Source: Clostridiaceae bacterium (GTDB taxonomy: Bacteria; Bacillota; Clostridia; Tissierellales; Sporanaerobacteraceae). Taken from it: a stretch of 64,000 bases of DNA. Positions 1-9,440 of this stretch are shown here, one piece after another. The position numbers and the translations under genes are program-made. The stretch is from positions 62,001 through 126,000 of the forward strand of contig JAHXQP010000023.1 of assembly GCA_019391515.1 (NCBI GenBank). Reading direction: 5' to 3'. The notes under the pieces are model-generated. The model was not told the DNA's origin and did no database searches. It saw only the letters and a list, made by a program, of their open reading frames with translations. Position 1 is the first letter of the stretch; each line of letters opens with the position of its first letter.

Positions 1-1160
1 AAAAGATCATCTTCTATTCTTATTCCTATTCCTTCTTCTTCAATATAAAGCCCTGGTTCATTTGTTATAACCATACCTGGTTTAAGAACTGTATTATATA
101 TTCCTATATCATGGGCATCCAATCCTAAATAATGGGAAACACTATGGAAATAGTACTTCACAAGCTCCTTGTCATCCTCTATTAACCCTAACTCCTTACA
201 ACCTTCTGCTAATACTTTTTTAGCAATTTCATCTAATTCCTTATAAGGAAGGCCTGGCCTTGCTGCCTCTTCAACAGCTTCTTTTGCCTTTAATACAATA
301 TTATACACTTGTTTTTGTCTTTCAGTGAATTTTCCGTTTACAGGGAATGTACGGCTTATATCTGCATTATAGTATTTATATTGGGCTCCTAAATCGAATA
401 ATATTAAATCTCCATCTTCAGCATTGCAATTGTTCTCCACGTAGTGAAGTATAGTAGCATTTTTTCCACTTGCAGCAATTGTCTTAAAGGCTTTTTCATA
501 TATTCCATTTTTCTTTAAGGTAAAATCAAAATATGCTTCAATTTCGTATTCCATCATCTCTGGTTTAATATTATCTATCATATTCTCTATGCCTTCTTTA
601 GTTATTTCTATAGCCTTTTTCATAAGTTGAAGCTCTTCATCTGATTTTATAACCCTTAACTTTGCAATATCATAATAGACATTTTTTATTTCAATATATG
701 GATATCTTTCATTGATCATTTTAGCAAAATATTGTGGTTCAGTTATTGCAGCTCCAATCTCTTGTCTTTCTAGATCTAAGTAAAGTTTTTCAATTCTATT
801 CCTTTCTAAAATAGAACCAATAGTTTCTTCAAATTTATCTAAGTAATCAATATTTTCTACTCCTGATACTTCTTTTGCTTCTTCAGCAGTCATTCTAGCC
901 CCAATCCACCTTGCCATAACTGGATCTGGTCTTTCTACAAATATCTTTTCTGAAATATCTCCATCTATTTTACTTATCAATAGAATAATTTTCTCCCTAT
1001 CAATTCCAGTTAAATAATAGAAATTCCTATTTGGAGCAAATTGATACTGTTCATCAGCAGATTTATATGGTGCTGTACCTGCAAATAACAACAATATACT
1101 ATTATCATCTAAAACTTTTGCCAGTTCTTTTCTGTTTTTTATAAAAAACTTTTTGTCCAT
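1..1160 (-). CDS. pepP: Xaa-Pro aminopeptidase (M24B), 3' end cut by window
   Basis: The start is at 1160 and the frame stays open to the window edge, so the C-terminus is missing. The translation has the creatinase-like N-terminal domain (LLLFAGTAPYKSADEQYQFAPN near the start) followed by a M24 metallopeptidase domain. Visible metal-ligand motifs are LFDLGAQYKYYNADISRTFP (two Asp), FHSVSHYLGLDAHD (His) and NEPGLYIEEEG followed by GIRIEDD (two Glu). M24B enzymes remove N-terminal residues preceding proline using two metal ions in the cytosol. All five ligands are inside the window, so only the last few dozen residues are lost. It stands alone on the minus strand and is divergent from the transporter at 1344. 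Confidence 0.93.
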   Translation of the reverse strand, partial: MDKKFFIKNRKELAKVLDDNSILLLFAGTAPYKSADEQYQFAPNRNFYYLTGIDREKIILLISKIDGDISEKIFVERPDPVMARWIGARMTAEEAKEVSGVENIDYLDKFEETIGSILERNRIEKLYLDLERQEIGAAITEPQYFAKMINERYPYIEIKNVYYDIAKLRVIKSDEELQLMKKAIEITKEGIENMIDNIKPEMMEYEIEAYFDFTLKKNGIYEKAFKTIAASGKNATILHYVENNCNAEDGDLILFDLGAQYKYYNADISRTFPVNGKFTERQKQVYNIVLKAKEAVEEAARPGLPYKELDEIAKKVLAEGCKELGLIEDDKELVKYYFHSVSHYLGLDAHDIGIYNTVLKPGMVITNEPGLYIEEEGIGIRIEDDL

Positions 1161-1343
1161 TTTATAACCCCTTTCATCATGTAATCGCTAATTAAATTAT
1201 ACTACTTAAACTATTATATAGTCTATAATAGTTCCTTTATTCTAACTTTTTCACTATAGATATTTTCTATTGGATTTGTTTCTATTTGTATGGTAATCTA
1301 TGGTAGAATAGTTAAAAATATAAATAGAAATGGAGAGATGTAG

Positions 1344-2273
1344 ATGAAAAGAATAGTTGAAAAATTGCCAGTACCAATTGTTGGACTAATGTTAGCTCTA
1401 GCAGCTACTGGAAATCTAGTGCTATCCTATGGGAATATATATAGAAATATATTCGGTATACTCTCTGCTATCATTTTAGTCTTAATGGTTTTAAAGATTA
1501 TAATATATCCAAAAGAAGTAAGAGAAAGTTTAGATAGTCCTGTAGTTTATAGTGTTTTCCCTACTTTTTCTATGGGAACTATGCTTTTATCCACTTATAT
1601 AAATGGATTTTTACCTTCATTAGCTTTTGGCATATGGATTATTGGACTAGTTCTTCATATTCTATTAATTATTTCCTTTACAAAAAAACATGTGTTTAAT
1701 TTCAATATTAAAAAAGTTTTCCCTAGTTGGTTTATTATCTATGTTGGAATTGTAATAACATCTGTAACTGCTCCAGCATTTAACATGATGAAAATTGGAC
1801 AAATTCTATTTTGGTTTGGATTTATATCTTATTTAATATTATTGCCAATTGTTCTAAAAAGGGTTTTAAAGATTGGAAAGATTCCAGAGCCAGCTCTACC
1901 TACAATTGTAATCTTCTCTGCACCTGCTAGTCTTTGTTTAGCTGGATATATGAATTCTTTTCAGGATAAAAACATGTTCATTGTCTGGTTTTTATTAGCC
2001 TTATCACAACTTACCTTGCTATACATATTGTTACAACTACCTAAACTATTGAAACTACAATTCTATCCCAGTTATTCAGCTTTTACTTTTCCACTAGTTA
2101 TTAGTGCCATATCTATTAAACTAACAAATGGATTTCTAACTAATATAGGACAACCTATATTAATACTTAAATATATTATAAAGTTTGAAGAATCAATAGC
2201 AATTATAATGGTACTTTATGTATTGTTTAGATATGTAAAATTTATGTCTGATAAAACTGAAACTGTTAAATAA
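1344..2273 (+). CDS. TDT-family (TehA/SLAC1-like) transporter
   Basis: This is a 309-residue, very hydrophobic protein with about ten predicted membrane helices and no signal peptide. The start MKRIVEKLPVPIVGLMLALA, with a conserved Pro-x-x-hydrophobic-Gly-Leu pattern in the first helix, is typical of the tellurite-resistance/dicarboxylate transporter (TDT) superfamily, which includes TehA, malate transporters and SLAC1-type anion channels. The substrate cannot be read from sequence; an organic or small anion is likely. GGAGAG lies just upstream of the ATG. It converges with the gene at 2301 and shares a long palindrome at its 3' end. A permease of another family is possible but less likely. 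Confidence 0.72.
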   Translation: MKRIVEKLPVPIVGLMLALAATGNLVLSYGNIYRNIFGILSAIILVLMVLKIIIYPKEVRESLDSPVVYSVFPTFSMGTMLLSTYINGFLPSLAFGIWIIGLVLHILLIISFTKKHVFNFNIKKVFPSWFIIYVGIVITSVTAPAFNMMKIGQILFWFGFISYLILLPIVLKRVLKIGKIPEPALPTIVIFSAPASLCLAGYMNSFQDKNMFIVWFLLALSQLTLLYILLQLPKLLKLQFYPSYSAFTFPLVISAISIKLTNGFLTNIGQPILILKYIIKFEESIAIIMVLYVLFRYVKFMSDKTETVK

Positions 2274-2316
2274 CAAAAGCCACTGAATTAGTGGCTTTTG
2301 TTATTTAACAGTTTCA
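2258..2316. terminator. 27-bp perfect palindrome, bidirectional terminator
   Basis: Two perfectly complementary 27-bp arms (2258-2284 and 2290-2316) flank a 5-bp loop. The palindrome contains the last codons and stop codons of both convergent genes, so both proteins end in ETVK. It should act as a hairpin terminator in both directions; the U-rich stretch in each direction comes from the CTTTTGTTATTT segment of the stem. Confidence 0.85.
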
Positions 2317-2768
2317 ACTTGTCCATCTTCTATTAATTTTTCAGCAACCCATTCGGCAACTTTTCCAGTGATTTCTACACAATGTCTTTTTCTTTCAAGG
2401 CTTTTAAAATTATCTCCAGTCCATTGTCTAGTCATAACCCTACAACAAGTTGAACCATATTCTTCTTTTATAAAATCATGTAGTTCTGCTGCTATTGGAA
2501 ACATTTTTTCGTTCATAGGTTCACCATGTACCCTACCATATACCATTCCTAGAGCCATTTGTCCTCCACTTACAGCTCCGCATAAGCAACCAGATTTCCC
2601 CATTCCTATTGGGAATCCTGAAGCCATCTTTACAATATCATCATCATAAGGTTTATCAAGCAATTTGTTTATAGTATGTGCTACTGCTTCTGAACAGAAA
2701 AATTCTCCTCTTTCAAAATATCCCTCTGCCTCTTTTTTCACTAATTCCAACAGTTCTTCTTTTGTCAT
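2301..2768 (-). CDS. C_GCAxxG_C_C family protein
   Basis: The start at 2768 (MTKEELLELV) was chosen over the ATG at 2795 because AGGGGGT sits eight bases upstream of it, giving 155 residues. The cysteine pattern of the family is present: a first Cys in FFCSEAVAHT, the core GCLCGAVSGGQMALG, then TCCRVMT and RHCVEI. This family (TIGR01909/COG1433-like) is widespread in anaerobes. Its members are thought to be redox-active or metal/cluster-binding proteins without an assigned reaction. There is no signal peptide, so it is probably cytoplasmic. It is alone, and ends in the shared palindromic terminator. Confidence 0.85.
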   Translation of the reverse strand: MTKEELLELVKKEAEGYFERGEFFCSEAVAHTINKLLDKPYDDDIVKMASGFPIGMGKSGCLCGAVSGGQMALGMVYGRVHGEPMNEKMFPIAAELHDFIKEEYGSTCCRVMTRQWTGDNFKSLERKRHCVEITGKVAEWVAEKLIEDGQVETVK

Positions 2769-2899
2769 ATATATACCCCCTAAGCTTTTGTTCATACTAA
2801 TTTTACGATACTATATCCATTAAAACAAATTAATATTATCTATAATAATGTTGTTACTATAGATGAATATAATTGCATTCAATTAGGGGATAATTATAC

Positions 2900-4222
2900 T
2901 TATGACAAGACTAACATATTAGGAATTGAAAAATAGCCTTCTCTTCCAAAGATTATATTGTTTCTGCTAATCCTAGTATAAACTCCTGCAAATTTTCCAT
3001 TATACATATATACTCCTATATTAAGCTTAAAATCTCGAACTTTCAGCTTTCCACCTTCAAATTGTACAAAAGGTCTAGTATATGGATCAATAAATTCTTG
3101 AACTAAATAGTCTTTATTCCAACACTCAAACAGTATATCTTTCCATTCCTCTTCAGAAAAATCCCTACCAGCATTAACACCTTGAGAAGCAAAAGAATCT
3201 ATAGGTTTTATTATGTAATTATCTTTATTTTTCAAAATCTGCTCAAGTAGCTTCTCATCACTACCAAATTCTTTAGTAATAGGGATATGATTCTTTATAA
3301 GGCGCCTTTCTTCTTCTGATAAAAAACTTAAAGTATCTTCATCATGGAGTATTTTAAATATAATCTTATTGTGCATTATTTGGGACCTAAGAGAACCTAG
3401 AACACATACTGCTCCATCTTTATAAGCCTTAATAAGATCAGGTATTTCATTAGATTTTTCTATAAACTCTGCAGTAACTATCCTCCTGTATATAAGATCT
3501 ATCCTCATATCTTCATAGTACAACTTTCCACCCCTATAATCTAAATCCCTTGGATCTGCAATAACACAATTATATCCATGTTCAATATAAGCTTTTTTAA
3601 AAGCTTCAAATTCAGCTGTTATTCCAGTTTCCTTAAAATCTACAATTGCTATATTAGGTTTACTGATTTTCTTATCATATCCACTATATATTTTCAAACT
3701 TTCCTCAACCCAGCTATTTATCAACTCAAAATAGGATATATCATACCTTCTCTTCATTATTTCCATAGATTCAGTATCTAACAGTATATTTGAAAAAATA
3801 TTGTCTTCATTCATGCCAGAAGTTCCATCTGTATTTACTTCTATAAATTTAAATTTATCTCCTCCACCATAAAAAAGGTCAAATCTTCCTATAGGAATAT
3901 TTACATCATAACCTGGATCTACCAATATAAGTTCTTCTAATAGCTTAGGGTATTTAAACTTCTTCCTATACTCTGGAGATTCTATGTACTTTTCTGTAAC
4001 CTTATTTTCTATAGACATTAATACTTTCCCTATACTATTGAAGTTTTTAATGTCTTCTTTAGTAAAAAACATAGGTTGATATAAAAAAGGAATTGGCTTT
4101 CCCTTATATCTTGCATTAGAATTTGCTACCTTTTCCACTGTTAGTTTATAATCTTCATAATACTTCTCAGGATCTTCTTTTACTATATCAATATATTCTT
4201 TAGTCAAACTAAGTCCGTCCAT
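2900..4222 (-). CDS. ATP-grasp protein, glutathionylspermidine-synthase-like
   Basis: This 440-residue soluble protein resembles the glutathionylspermidine synthase / circularly permuted ATP-grasp family. Supporting segments are GRFDLFYGGGDKFKFIEVNT near residue 112 (substrate/pre-ATP-grasp region), FASQGVNAGRDFSE near 350 and the late VQEFIDPY segment typical of ATP-grasp ligases. Such enzymes join a carboxylate to an amine with ATP. The substrate is unknown; no partner amidase or polyamine gene is adjacent. The next gene downstream of its end is the convergent-side cysteine protein, but upstream, 73 bases away on the same strand, is an ABC exporter, suggesting one transcript. I infer a link between ligation and export; the sequence alone does not prove it. 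Confidence 0.72.
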   Translation of the reverse strand: MDGLSLTKEYIDIVKEDPEKYYEDYKLTVEKVANSNARYKGKPIPFLYQPMFFTKEDIKNFNSIGKVLMSIENKVTEKYIESPEYRKKFKYPKLLEELILVDPGYDVNIPIGRFDLFYGGGDKFKFIEVNTDGTSGMNEDNIFSNILLDTESMEIMKRRYDISYFELINSWVEESLKIYSGYDKKISKPNIAIVDFKETGITAEFEAFKKAYIEHGYNCVIADPRDLDYRGGKLYYEDMRIDLIYRRIVTAEFIEKSNEIPDLIKAYKDGAVCVLGSLRSQIMHNKIIFKILHDEDTLSFLSEEERRLIKNHIPITKEFGSDEKLLEQILKNKDNYIIKPIDSFASQGVNAGRDFSEEEWKDILFECWNKDYLVQEFIDPYTRPFVQFEGGKLKVRDFKLNIGVYMYNGKFAGVYTRISRNNIIFGREGYFSIPNMLVLS

Positions 4223-4295
4223 TCTACTTCACCCCTATTAAACATTTTATAATATACTTACCCAATATAGTGAAGTTTTAATAAATTAGCTTTGT

Positions 4296-6008
4296 TTATC
4301 CTTCTATAAGGCCATCATAGGCTGATTTTTCTACATTATATAGGTTGTAAAAAAAGCCTTTTCTATCTATTAGCTCATAGAAACTACCTTCTTCAAGAAT
4401 AGTGCCATTGTCCATAACTACTATCTTATCATATCTCTGCAATAATTCTTCATTTAGTTTATGGGTTATAACTATACTAGTTAACCCTTCTATATCTAAT
4501 ATTGAAGATTCTATTTCATAGGAAGTTTCTGAATCAAGGCTAGCTGTAGCTTCATCTAATAAGAGTATAGGGGTATTTTTAATTAAAGCCCTAGCTATGG
4601 ATATTCTCTGTTTTTCCCCTCCTGAAAGATTGCATCCATTTTCCCCCACACTGGAATCACTCCCATTAGGCAAAGTTTTGACTAAATCTAAAAGTCCAGA
4701 CTGGACTATTGCTCTATCTATTTCATCATCTATATAGTTTCCATATAAAGCAATATTGGCTTTAATGCTATCATCAAACATAAATACATTTTGCTGTATT
4801 ATAGATATAAGATCATAGGTAGAAGAAATCTTTAATTCCCTATTCTCCATATTGTCTATAACTATTTCTCCATCATAGTCTTCATAATATCTTAATAAAA
4901 GTTTTAATAAAGTAGACTTGCCACTACCACTTTTCCCTACAATAGCCACCTTCTCACCTTTATCTATACTTAAGTTCATATCTTTAAGTATTTGTCTATC
5001 TTCATTGTATGAAAAAGATAGATTTTTAAATTCAATAGAATTTTCAAAAGAGCTTTTTTCTAAGCCTTCATCACAAGCTCTATCTACTTTAACTATATTT
5101 TCTATTTTATCATTTATAGGTTTTATCCCCTTTATTTTATTGACTATATTGGAATAATTAAGTATAGGATTTACTATATAATTCATAAGTTGTACCGAAG
5201 TCAACATTCCACCCACAGTAAATTTACCTTTTAATACAAGATAAGTCCCTAATCCTAGAGGGGCAAAGAAGACCATAGAACCAAAAAATTGTGATAAGGA
5301 ATTGACTATAGCTTCCATCTTAGCAGAATCATATTTCCTATTTTCTACAGTATTATTTGAGTTATTATAATCTTCCCTTATCTTTTCTTCTATATTGAAG
5401 CTTTTAATAACTTCAAATCCTGAAAATATATCTTTAATCTTCGTAGTAAAATTACTTACACTATTAGAATATTCCTTTTTTCTCCTTCCCATTTCCTTTT
5501 GAAATATTAAAGGAATAAAAATAGGAATAAATCCTATTATAAAAGCTGCAATAGCTATGTATATATTTAGTCTTAAGATTGAATAAGTTCCCAATACAAA
5601 TAAAGATATAAATTGGAAGCTGTCTAAAATATTTATAAAATAATCTTGTTCAATTAAATTAGTGTCATTATTTATAGTTGAAATATAGTCAGCACTATTT
5701 TGAGCATTGAAAGAAGACATATCCTTAGACATTATATTGTTAAATATATCTTCTTTTAAATAGCACATAGATTCTCTAATAAACTTTCCCCTAAATATTC
5801 TAACTAAATATGACAATACAGCTTCAACTGCCATAGTCCCCATTCCAATATATAAAATTCTTTTAAATCCCAATCCACTTCCCGTAACACTAACATCTAC
5901 AATATTTCCAAGAATAAAAGCAAAAAATATATCTACAATAGAAAGAAGTACTGCAAATAACAAATTAAGGAATAAAAGTCCCCTTGGTTTAAAAAGATAT
6001 TTTTTCAT
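4296..6008 (-). CDS. ABC exporter, fused permease and ATPase
   Basis: The N-terminal half carries about six membrane helices (first near residues 8-34). The C-terminal half is a nucleotide-binding domain with Walker A VGKSGSGKSTLL, signature LSGGEKQRISIARALI, Walker B ILLLDEATAS and a switch His in ITHK. This is the layout of a type IV half-transporter (MsbA/LmrA/bacteriocin-exporter-like) that works as a dimer. No N-terminal peptidase C39 domain is present, so it does not itself cleave a leader peptide. The start at 6008 was chosen over the ATG at 6014 because GGGGG is correctly spaced for it. It is followed 73 bases later by the ATP-grasp gene, probably in one operon. Confidence 0.9.
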   Translation of the reverse strand: MKKYLFKPRGLLFLNLLFAVLLSIVDIFFAFILGNIVDVSVTGSGLGFKRILYIGMGTMAVEAVLSYLVRIFRGKFIRESMCYLKEDIFNNIMSKDMSSFNAQNSADYISTINNDTNLIEQDYFINILDSFQFISLFVLGTYSILRLNIYIAIAAFIIGFIPIFIPLIFQKEMGRRKKEYSNSVSNFTTKIKDIFSGFEVIKSFNIEEKIREDYNNSNNTVENRKYDSAKMEAIVNSLSQFFGSMVFFAPLGLGTYLVLKGKFTVGGMLTSVQLMNYIVNPILNYSNIVNKIKGIKPINDKIENIVKVDRACDEGLEKSSFENSIEFKNLSFSYNEDRQILKDMNLSIDKGEKVAIVGKSGSGKSTLLKLLLRYYEDYDGEIVIDNMENRELKISSTYDLISIIQQNVFMFDDSIKANIALYGNYIDDEIDRAIVQSGLLDLVKTLPNGSDSSVGENGCNLSGGEKQRISIARALIKNTPILLLDEATASLDSETSYEIESSILDIEGLTSIVITHKLNEELLQRYDKIVVMDNGTILEEGSFYELIDRKGFFYNLYNVEKSAYDGLIEG

Positions 6009-6014
6009 ACCCAT

Positions 6015-6337
6015 GCCCCCATGAAATTAATATTATATTTAAATCTTTAAATATAATATACCATCATTTATTAAAAATAGCAATCAATTAATTAATAATT
6101 ATGATTAACTAATTAATAAATTTAATATTAAAGTTGATTTTATTGAATATTATGTTTTCAAGCCTTTTTAAAATAAATTTAATGACTCGTTTATTGGAAA
6201 TATGATAAATAAAATTCACATTAATATTATTGATTATATTAATGTGAATACAATCAATATAAGATAATTCTATTATATATATTTAATGTATTATATATAA
6301 TTAAATTATACGTTCTTAGAAAGGAAGTGTTTATTTG
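6015..6337. other. AT-rich divergent promoter region
   Basis: This roughly 320-base stretch between divergent genes has no convincing coding frame. It is extremely AT-rich and holds a 14-bp inverted repeat (6214-6249), separately listed. AAGGAAGTG at 6321-6329 is the ribosome binding site of the methyltransferase. Confidence 0.6.
6214..6249. promoter_or_regulatory. 14-bp inverted repeat, candidate operator
   Basis: Perfect arms (6214-6227 and 6236-6249, core ATTCACATTAATAT) are separated by 8 bases. It lies about 90 bases upstream of the methyltransferase start. There is no U-tract after it in either direction, so an operator is more likely than a terminator. The cognate regulator is unknown. 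Confidence 0.5.
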
Positions 6338-7414
6338 ATGAGAATAGAAATGACTCCTAAAGAAAGAATGACAGCTTTTTCTAAAGGTGAAGAAATTGAT
6401 AGAATAATTTGCATCCCTGATATGGGAGTTACTATGGCACCTTTTATTGGAGCAACTGCAAGAGATTATTATCATTCAGCAGAACTTATGGCAGAATTGG
6501 AAATAGCTTTATTTAAAAGGCTCCATCATGATAGTGTAGGAATATCCACTAGCTTAAGGGGGGTTGCTGAAGCTATGGGTTCTAAAATTGGCTTTCCTAA
6601 ATGTGGCATTTCATATTTACTAGAACCAGCTGTAAAATCTGTAGATGGAATAGAATCCTTAAAAGTAGCCAGCCCTCTAAAAGATGGAAAACTACCTATT
6701 CTACTTAAAGCTATAAAACTTACTAGAGACACACTTATAGATAAGGTAGATGTCAGTGCTTCCATGTCTGGCCCTATTAGTGTAGCTGCCTCTGTAGTAG
6801 GAACGGAGAATTTGATGAAGTGGATGATAAAATATCCTGAAAAAGTTCATACTTTAATGGAAATAGTAGCAGAATCTAATAATAGATATATAGAAGAAGT
6901 AGCTAAATTAGGTGTATCCATTGGCTTTGCTGATCCAGTTTCTTCTACCAGCCTTATAAGTCCAAAACAATTTAGAGAATTTTCCTTACCTGCCCTTAAG
7001 AAAAATATAGATAAAATAAAAGAAACTACAGGAAGTTCTCCTAGTATACATATATGCGGAAAAAGCAGAGACCTATGGGAAGATGTTGTCAATGCAGGTA
7101 TTTCTAATTTCAGTATAGATAATGTGGAAGATTTAGAAGAAGCTAAAAAAGTAATGGGAGATAAAGTAACAATAACAGGCAATGTTCCACCTGTTGATGT
7201 AGTTTATAAAGGTACTAAAGAAGATATATTTAAATCAGTTAAAGAATGTATTAGGAAAGGTCATGACTCTGAAAAAGGCTATATCTTAAGTACAGGCTGC
7301 CAAATTCCAATGCATACTCCAATAGAAAATATAGAGGCGTTTATGGACGCTGGAAAAAAATATGGACAGTATCCAATAAATTTGGGGATATTGGGAAGCA
7401 AGGGTAGAGGCTAG
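6338..7414 (+). CDS. MtaA/UroD-type methyltransferase
   Basis: This 358-residue protein belongs to the uroporphyrinogen decarboxylase superfamily, MtaA/CmuA branch. It has the zinc ligands expected of corrinoid-dependent methyltransferases: HICG near residue 240 and a second Cys in LSTGCQIP near residue 318. These enzymes move a methyl group between a corrinoid protein and a thiol such as coenzyme M or a methyl carrier. No corrinoid protein or substrate-specific methyltransferase is next to it, so its substrate is unknown. Heme synthesis is unlikely because UroD lacks these Zn ligands. ATG 6338 was preferred; a TTG at 6335 is possible. A hairpin terminator overlaps its stop codon. Confidence 0.82.
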   Translation: MRIEMTPKERMTAFSKGEEIDRIICIPDMGVTMAPFIGATARDYYHSAELMAELEIALFKRLHHDSVGISTSLRGVAEAMGSKIGFPKCGISYLLEPAVKSVDGIESLKVASPLKDGKLPILLKAIKLTRDTLIDKVDVSASMSGPISVAASVVGTENLMKWMIKYPEKVHTLMEIVAESNNRYIEEVAKLGVSIGFADPVSSTSLISPKQFREFSLPALKKNIDKIKETTGSSPSIHICGKSRDLWEDVVNAGISNFSIDNVEDLEEAKKVMGDKVTITGNVPPVDVVYKGTKEDIFKSVKECIRKGHDSEKGYILSTGCQIPMHTPIENIEAFMDAGKKYGQYPINLGILGSKGRG

Positions 7415-7438
7415 AGAGGATGGTTTAACATCCTCTCT
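7413..7438 (+). terminator. Hairpin terminator after methyltransferase
   Basis: Ten-base arms (AGAGAGGATG and its complement) with a 6-base loop begin within the stop codon of the methyltransferase; the following T-rich tail is weak. Confidence 0.65.
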
Positions 7439-7495
7439 ATTTAATAAAATAGTTAAAATCTAAAATATAATAAGAATTTATATTACTATCATTTA

Positions 7496-9232
7496 TTAAG
7501 ATATTTTAAATTTTATTACCATGTTGTTTAAATCCTGTGCCATCTCAGCTTGAAGCTCTGCAGTACTTGCAATTTGTTCTACCCCTTCTGTCATTTCATT
7601 TATTCCTTCAGCTATCTGAACAGTATTTTCACTTGAATTTTGAGCATTTACAGATACATTTTCTATCGCTTGATTAAGTTCACTCATAGTAGCTGTTATT
7701 TCTTCAGTCATCGATGCAATATTATCAGACATATCATTTAGGAAATTTGCATCCTTTTCATAATTATCTAAAGTCGCAATAAAAGCATCATAATCTTTCA
7801 TTACTGTATCATCCATAAATACCAATACTTCCCTCGCATTATCTGATAAATTCTTAAAAGCTTGTTGAACTTCTACTATGGTGTTTTCAATAGTAGATAT
7901 AGTCCTAGATGACTCTTCAGCTAACTTTCTCACTTCTTCTGCGACAACTTCAAAACCTCTTCCATTTTCTCCTGCTCTAGCAGCTTCTATTGCAGCATTT
8001 AAAGCTAATAAATTTGTTTGTTCAGCAATACCTGCTATAGCTCCAGCCATAACCTTTATTTCTTCTACAACCTTACCATCCTCAATTGCCTTTAAAATAT
8101 TTTTTTGTTTTTCATGATATAAATTTATAGCCATATCTCTAGAAACAATACTTTCCTTTTTAGTCTTTATTGCTTTTTGTTTAATTTCATAAGCTTTATT
8201 ATTTCCTTCAACAGAACCAGAAGCAAGTTCTTGCATATTTGAATTCATATCTTCAATAGAAGCAGATATTTCTTCTGTTGAAGCACTTACTTCTTGAGTC
8301 TCTTCTGTTATTTTTCCTGTGGAACTATCTACATCTATAAACTTTGCATTTAGCTCCTCAATTGTAGCTGAAAGCTCTTGGCTAGAAGCACTTAAATCCT
8401 GTGATTCATCTATTATAACTTTAACAAGATTCTTTAAATTTCCTTGTACATTTTTTAGAGTTCTTGCTGTATCACCAAATTCATCTTTTCTGTCTACTTC
8501 AATTTCGTATGTAAGATCATAATTTGCTAATGAATTTGCAACATCTTGTGTTTTTTTAAGCAGCATCTTAATGGATTTAGCCATATACAAACCCATAGCA
8601 ATAGTAATTAATAAAGATATTGTTGAACTAATCATTGTTATCAACTTAGAACTAGCAAATAGATCACTATTTTGTTTTTTGATTTTTTCAGAACTATCTT
8701 TATTCATAGCAACTATTTGCTGTAAATCTTCAATAGCTATATCTCTTATCTTTACTGCTTTATTATATTCTTTTTCAGCTTCATCATATTTACCTTTTTG
8801 GCTTAATTTAATTATAGATTCGATTTTATCTTTATATTGAACATAACTTGTTTTAAACTCTTTAAATATTTCTTCTTCCCCTTTTAAATATTCAAACTCA
8901 CTATTTTCATAATTCGAAATCAATTTATCACTATCATGTACTAATTTTTCAACATTATCAATGTAATTTGGTAAATCCTTATTATTTTTCTTATAAACCA
9001 TAGATAATAAATCTCCACGGATTTCAAGCAAATTTTTATCCAACTTATCTAATCTTAATACTTCATCTGTATTATGATAACTTATGGCTTGATTATCATT
9101 TACTTTATTGAACTTATTTAAAGATATAAAATTCCCTATACCTCCTATAACTATAATACTTAAAAATGCTATTAAAATTTTCGCACTTACTTTTCTGCTT
9201 TTTAACAATTCTATCCACTTCCTTTTCAACAT
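7496..9232 (-). CDS. Methyl-accepting chemotaxis protein
   Basis: The 578-residue receptor has a membrane helix at about residues 17-35, an extracellular four-helix-bundle-like sensor of about 150 residues, a second helix near 197-217, a HAMP domain, and a long coiled-coil signalling domain. The conserved hairpin tip reads [20 protein letters not shown] with [18 protein letters not shown] after it. It should form membrane arrays with CheA and CheW and steer the flagella; the ligand is unknown. No other che genes are in the window. The ATG at 9232 has a poor Shine-Dalgarno; a TTG at 9208 is preceded by AAGGAAG at good spacing and may be the true start. Confidence 0.93.
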   Translation of the reverse strand: MLKRKWIELLKSRKVSAKILIAFLSIIVIGGIGNFISLNKFNKVNDNQAISYHNTDEVLRLDKLDKNLLEIRGDLLSMVYKKNNKDLPNYIDNVEKLVHDSDKLISNYENSEFEYLKGEEEIFKEFKTSYVQYKDKIESIIKLSQKGKYDEAEKEYNKAVKIRDIAIEDLQQIVAMNKDSSEKIKKQNSDLFASSKLITMISSTISLLITIAMGLYMAKSIKMLLKKTQDVANSLANYDLTYEIEVDRKDEFGDTARTLKNVQGNLKNLVKVIIDESQDLSASSQELSATIEELNAKFIDVDSSTGKITEETQEVSASTEEISASIEDMNSNMQELASGSVEGNNKAYEIKQKAIKTKKESIVSRDMAINLYHEKQKNILKAIEDGKVVEEIKVMAGAIAGIAEQTNLLALNAAIEAARAGENGRGFEVVAEEVRKLAEESSRTISTIENTIVEVQQAFKNLSDNAREVLVFMDDTVMKDYDAFIATLDNYEKDANFLNDMSDNIASMTEEITATMSELNQAIENVSVNAQNSSENTVQIAEGINEMTEGVEQIASTAELQAEMAQDLNNMVIKFKIS

Positions 9233-9413
9233 TTTTCTTATTTTTTAATATATAAACTACATTATTGAATTAAATTGATAAATAAGTTCGATATCTTTTA
9301 AACTTTTACCCTATTTATTAGAGAATATTCATGTTAATTCTACATTTTTCCCCTTTTTCCTCTTTTAAAATATTATGTTTTTTTAACAATCTCTCATTAA
9401 GTAAACATAAAAC

Positions 9414-9440
9414 ATCCCCTACCTTTTAAAGGTAGGGGAT
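9414..9440 (-). terminator. Strong terminator after helicase-LexA gene
   Basis: Thirteen-base perfect arms (ATCCCCTACCTTT type) with a 1-base centre lie directly past the stop codon of the minus-strand helicase gene, followed by a TTTTATG tail in the minus direction. Confidence 0.85.

Noticed and set aside
6254-6475. Minus-strand 73-residue frame antisense to the methyltransferase start
   Set aside because: It overlaps the real gene in opposite sense, has odd Cys/Ser/His-rich composition and no ribosome site, so it is a shadow and not a precursor peptide for the exporter.
7413-7438. Operator at the end of the methyltransferase
   Set aside because: Its position over the stop codon and hairpin shape fit a terminator.
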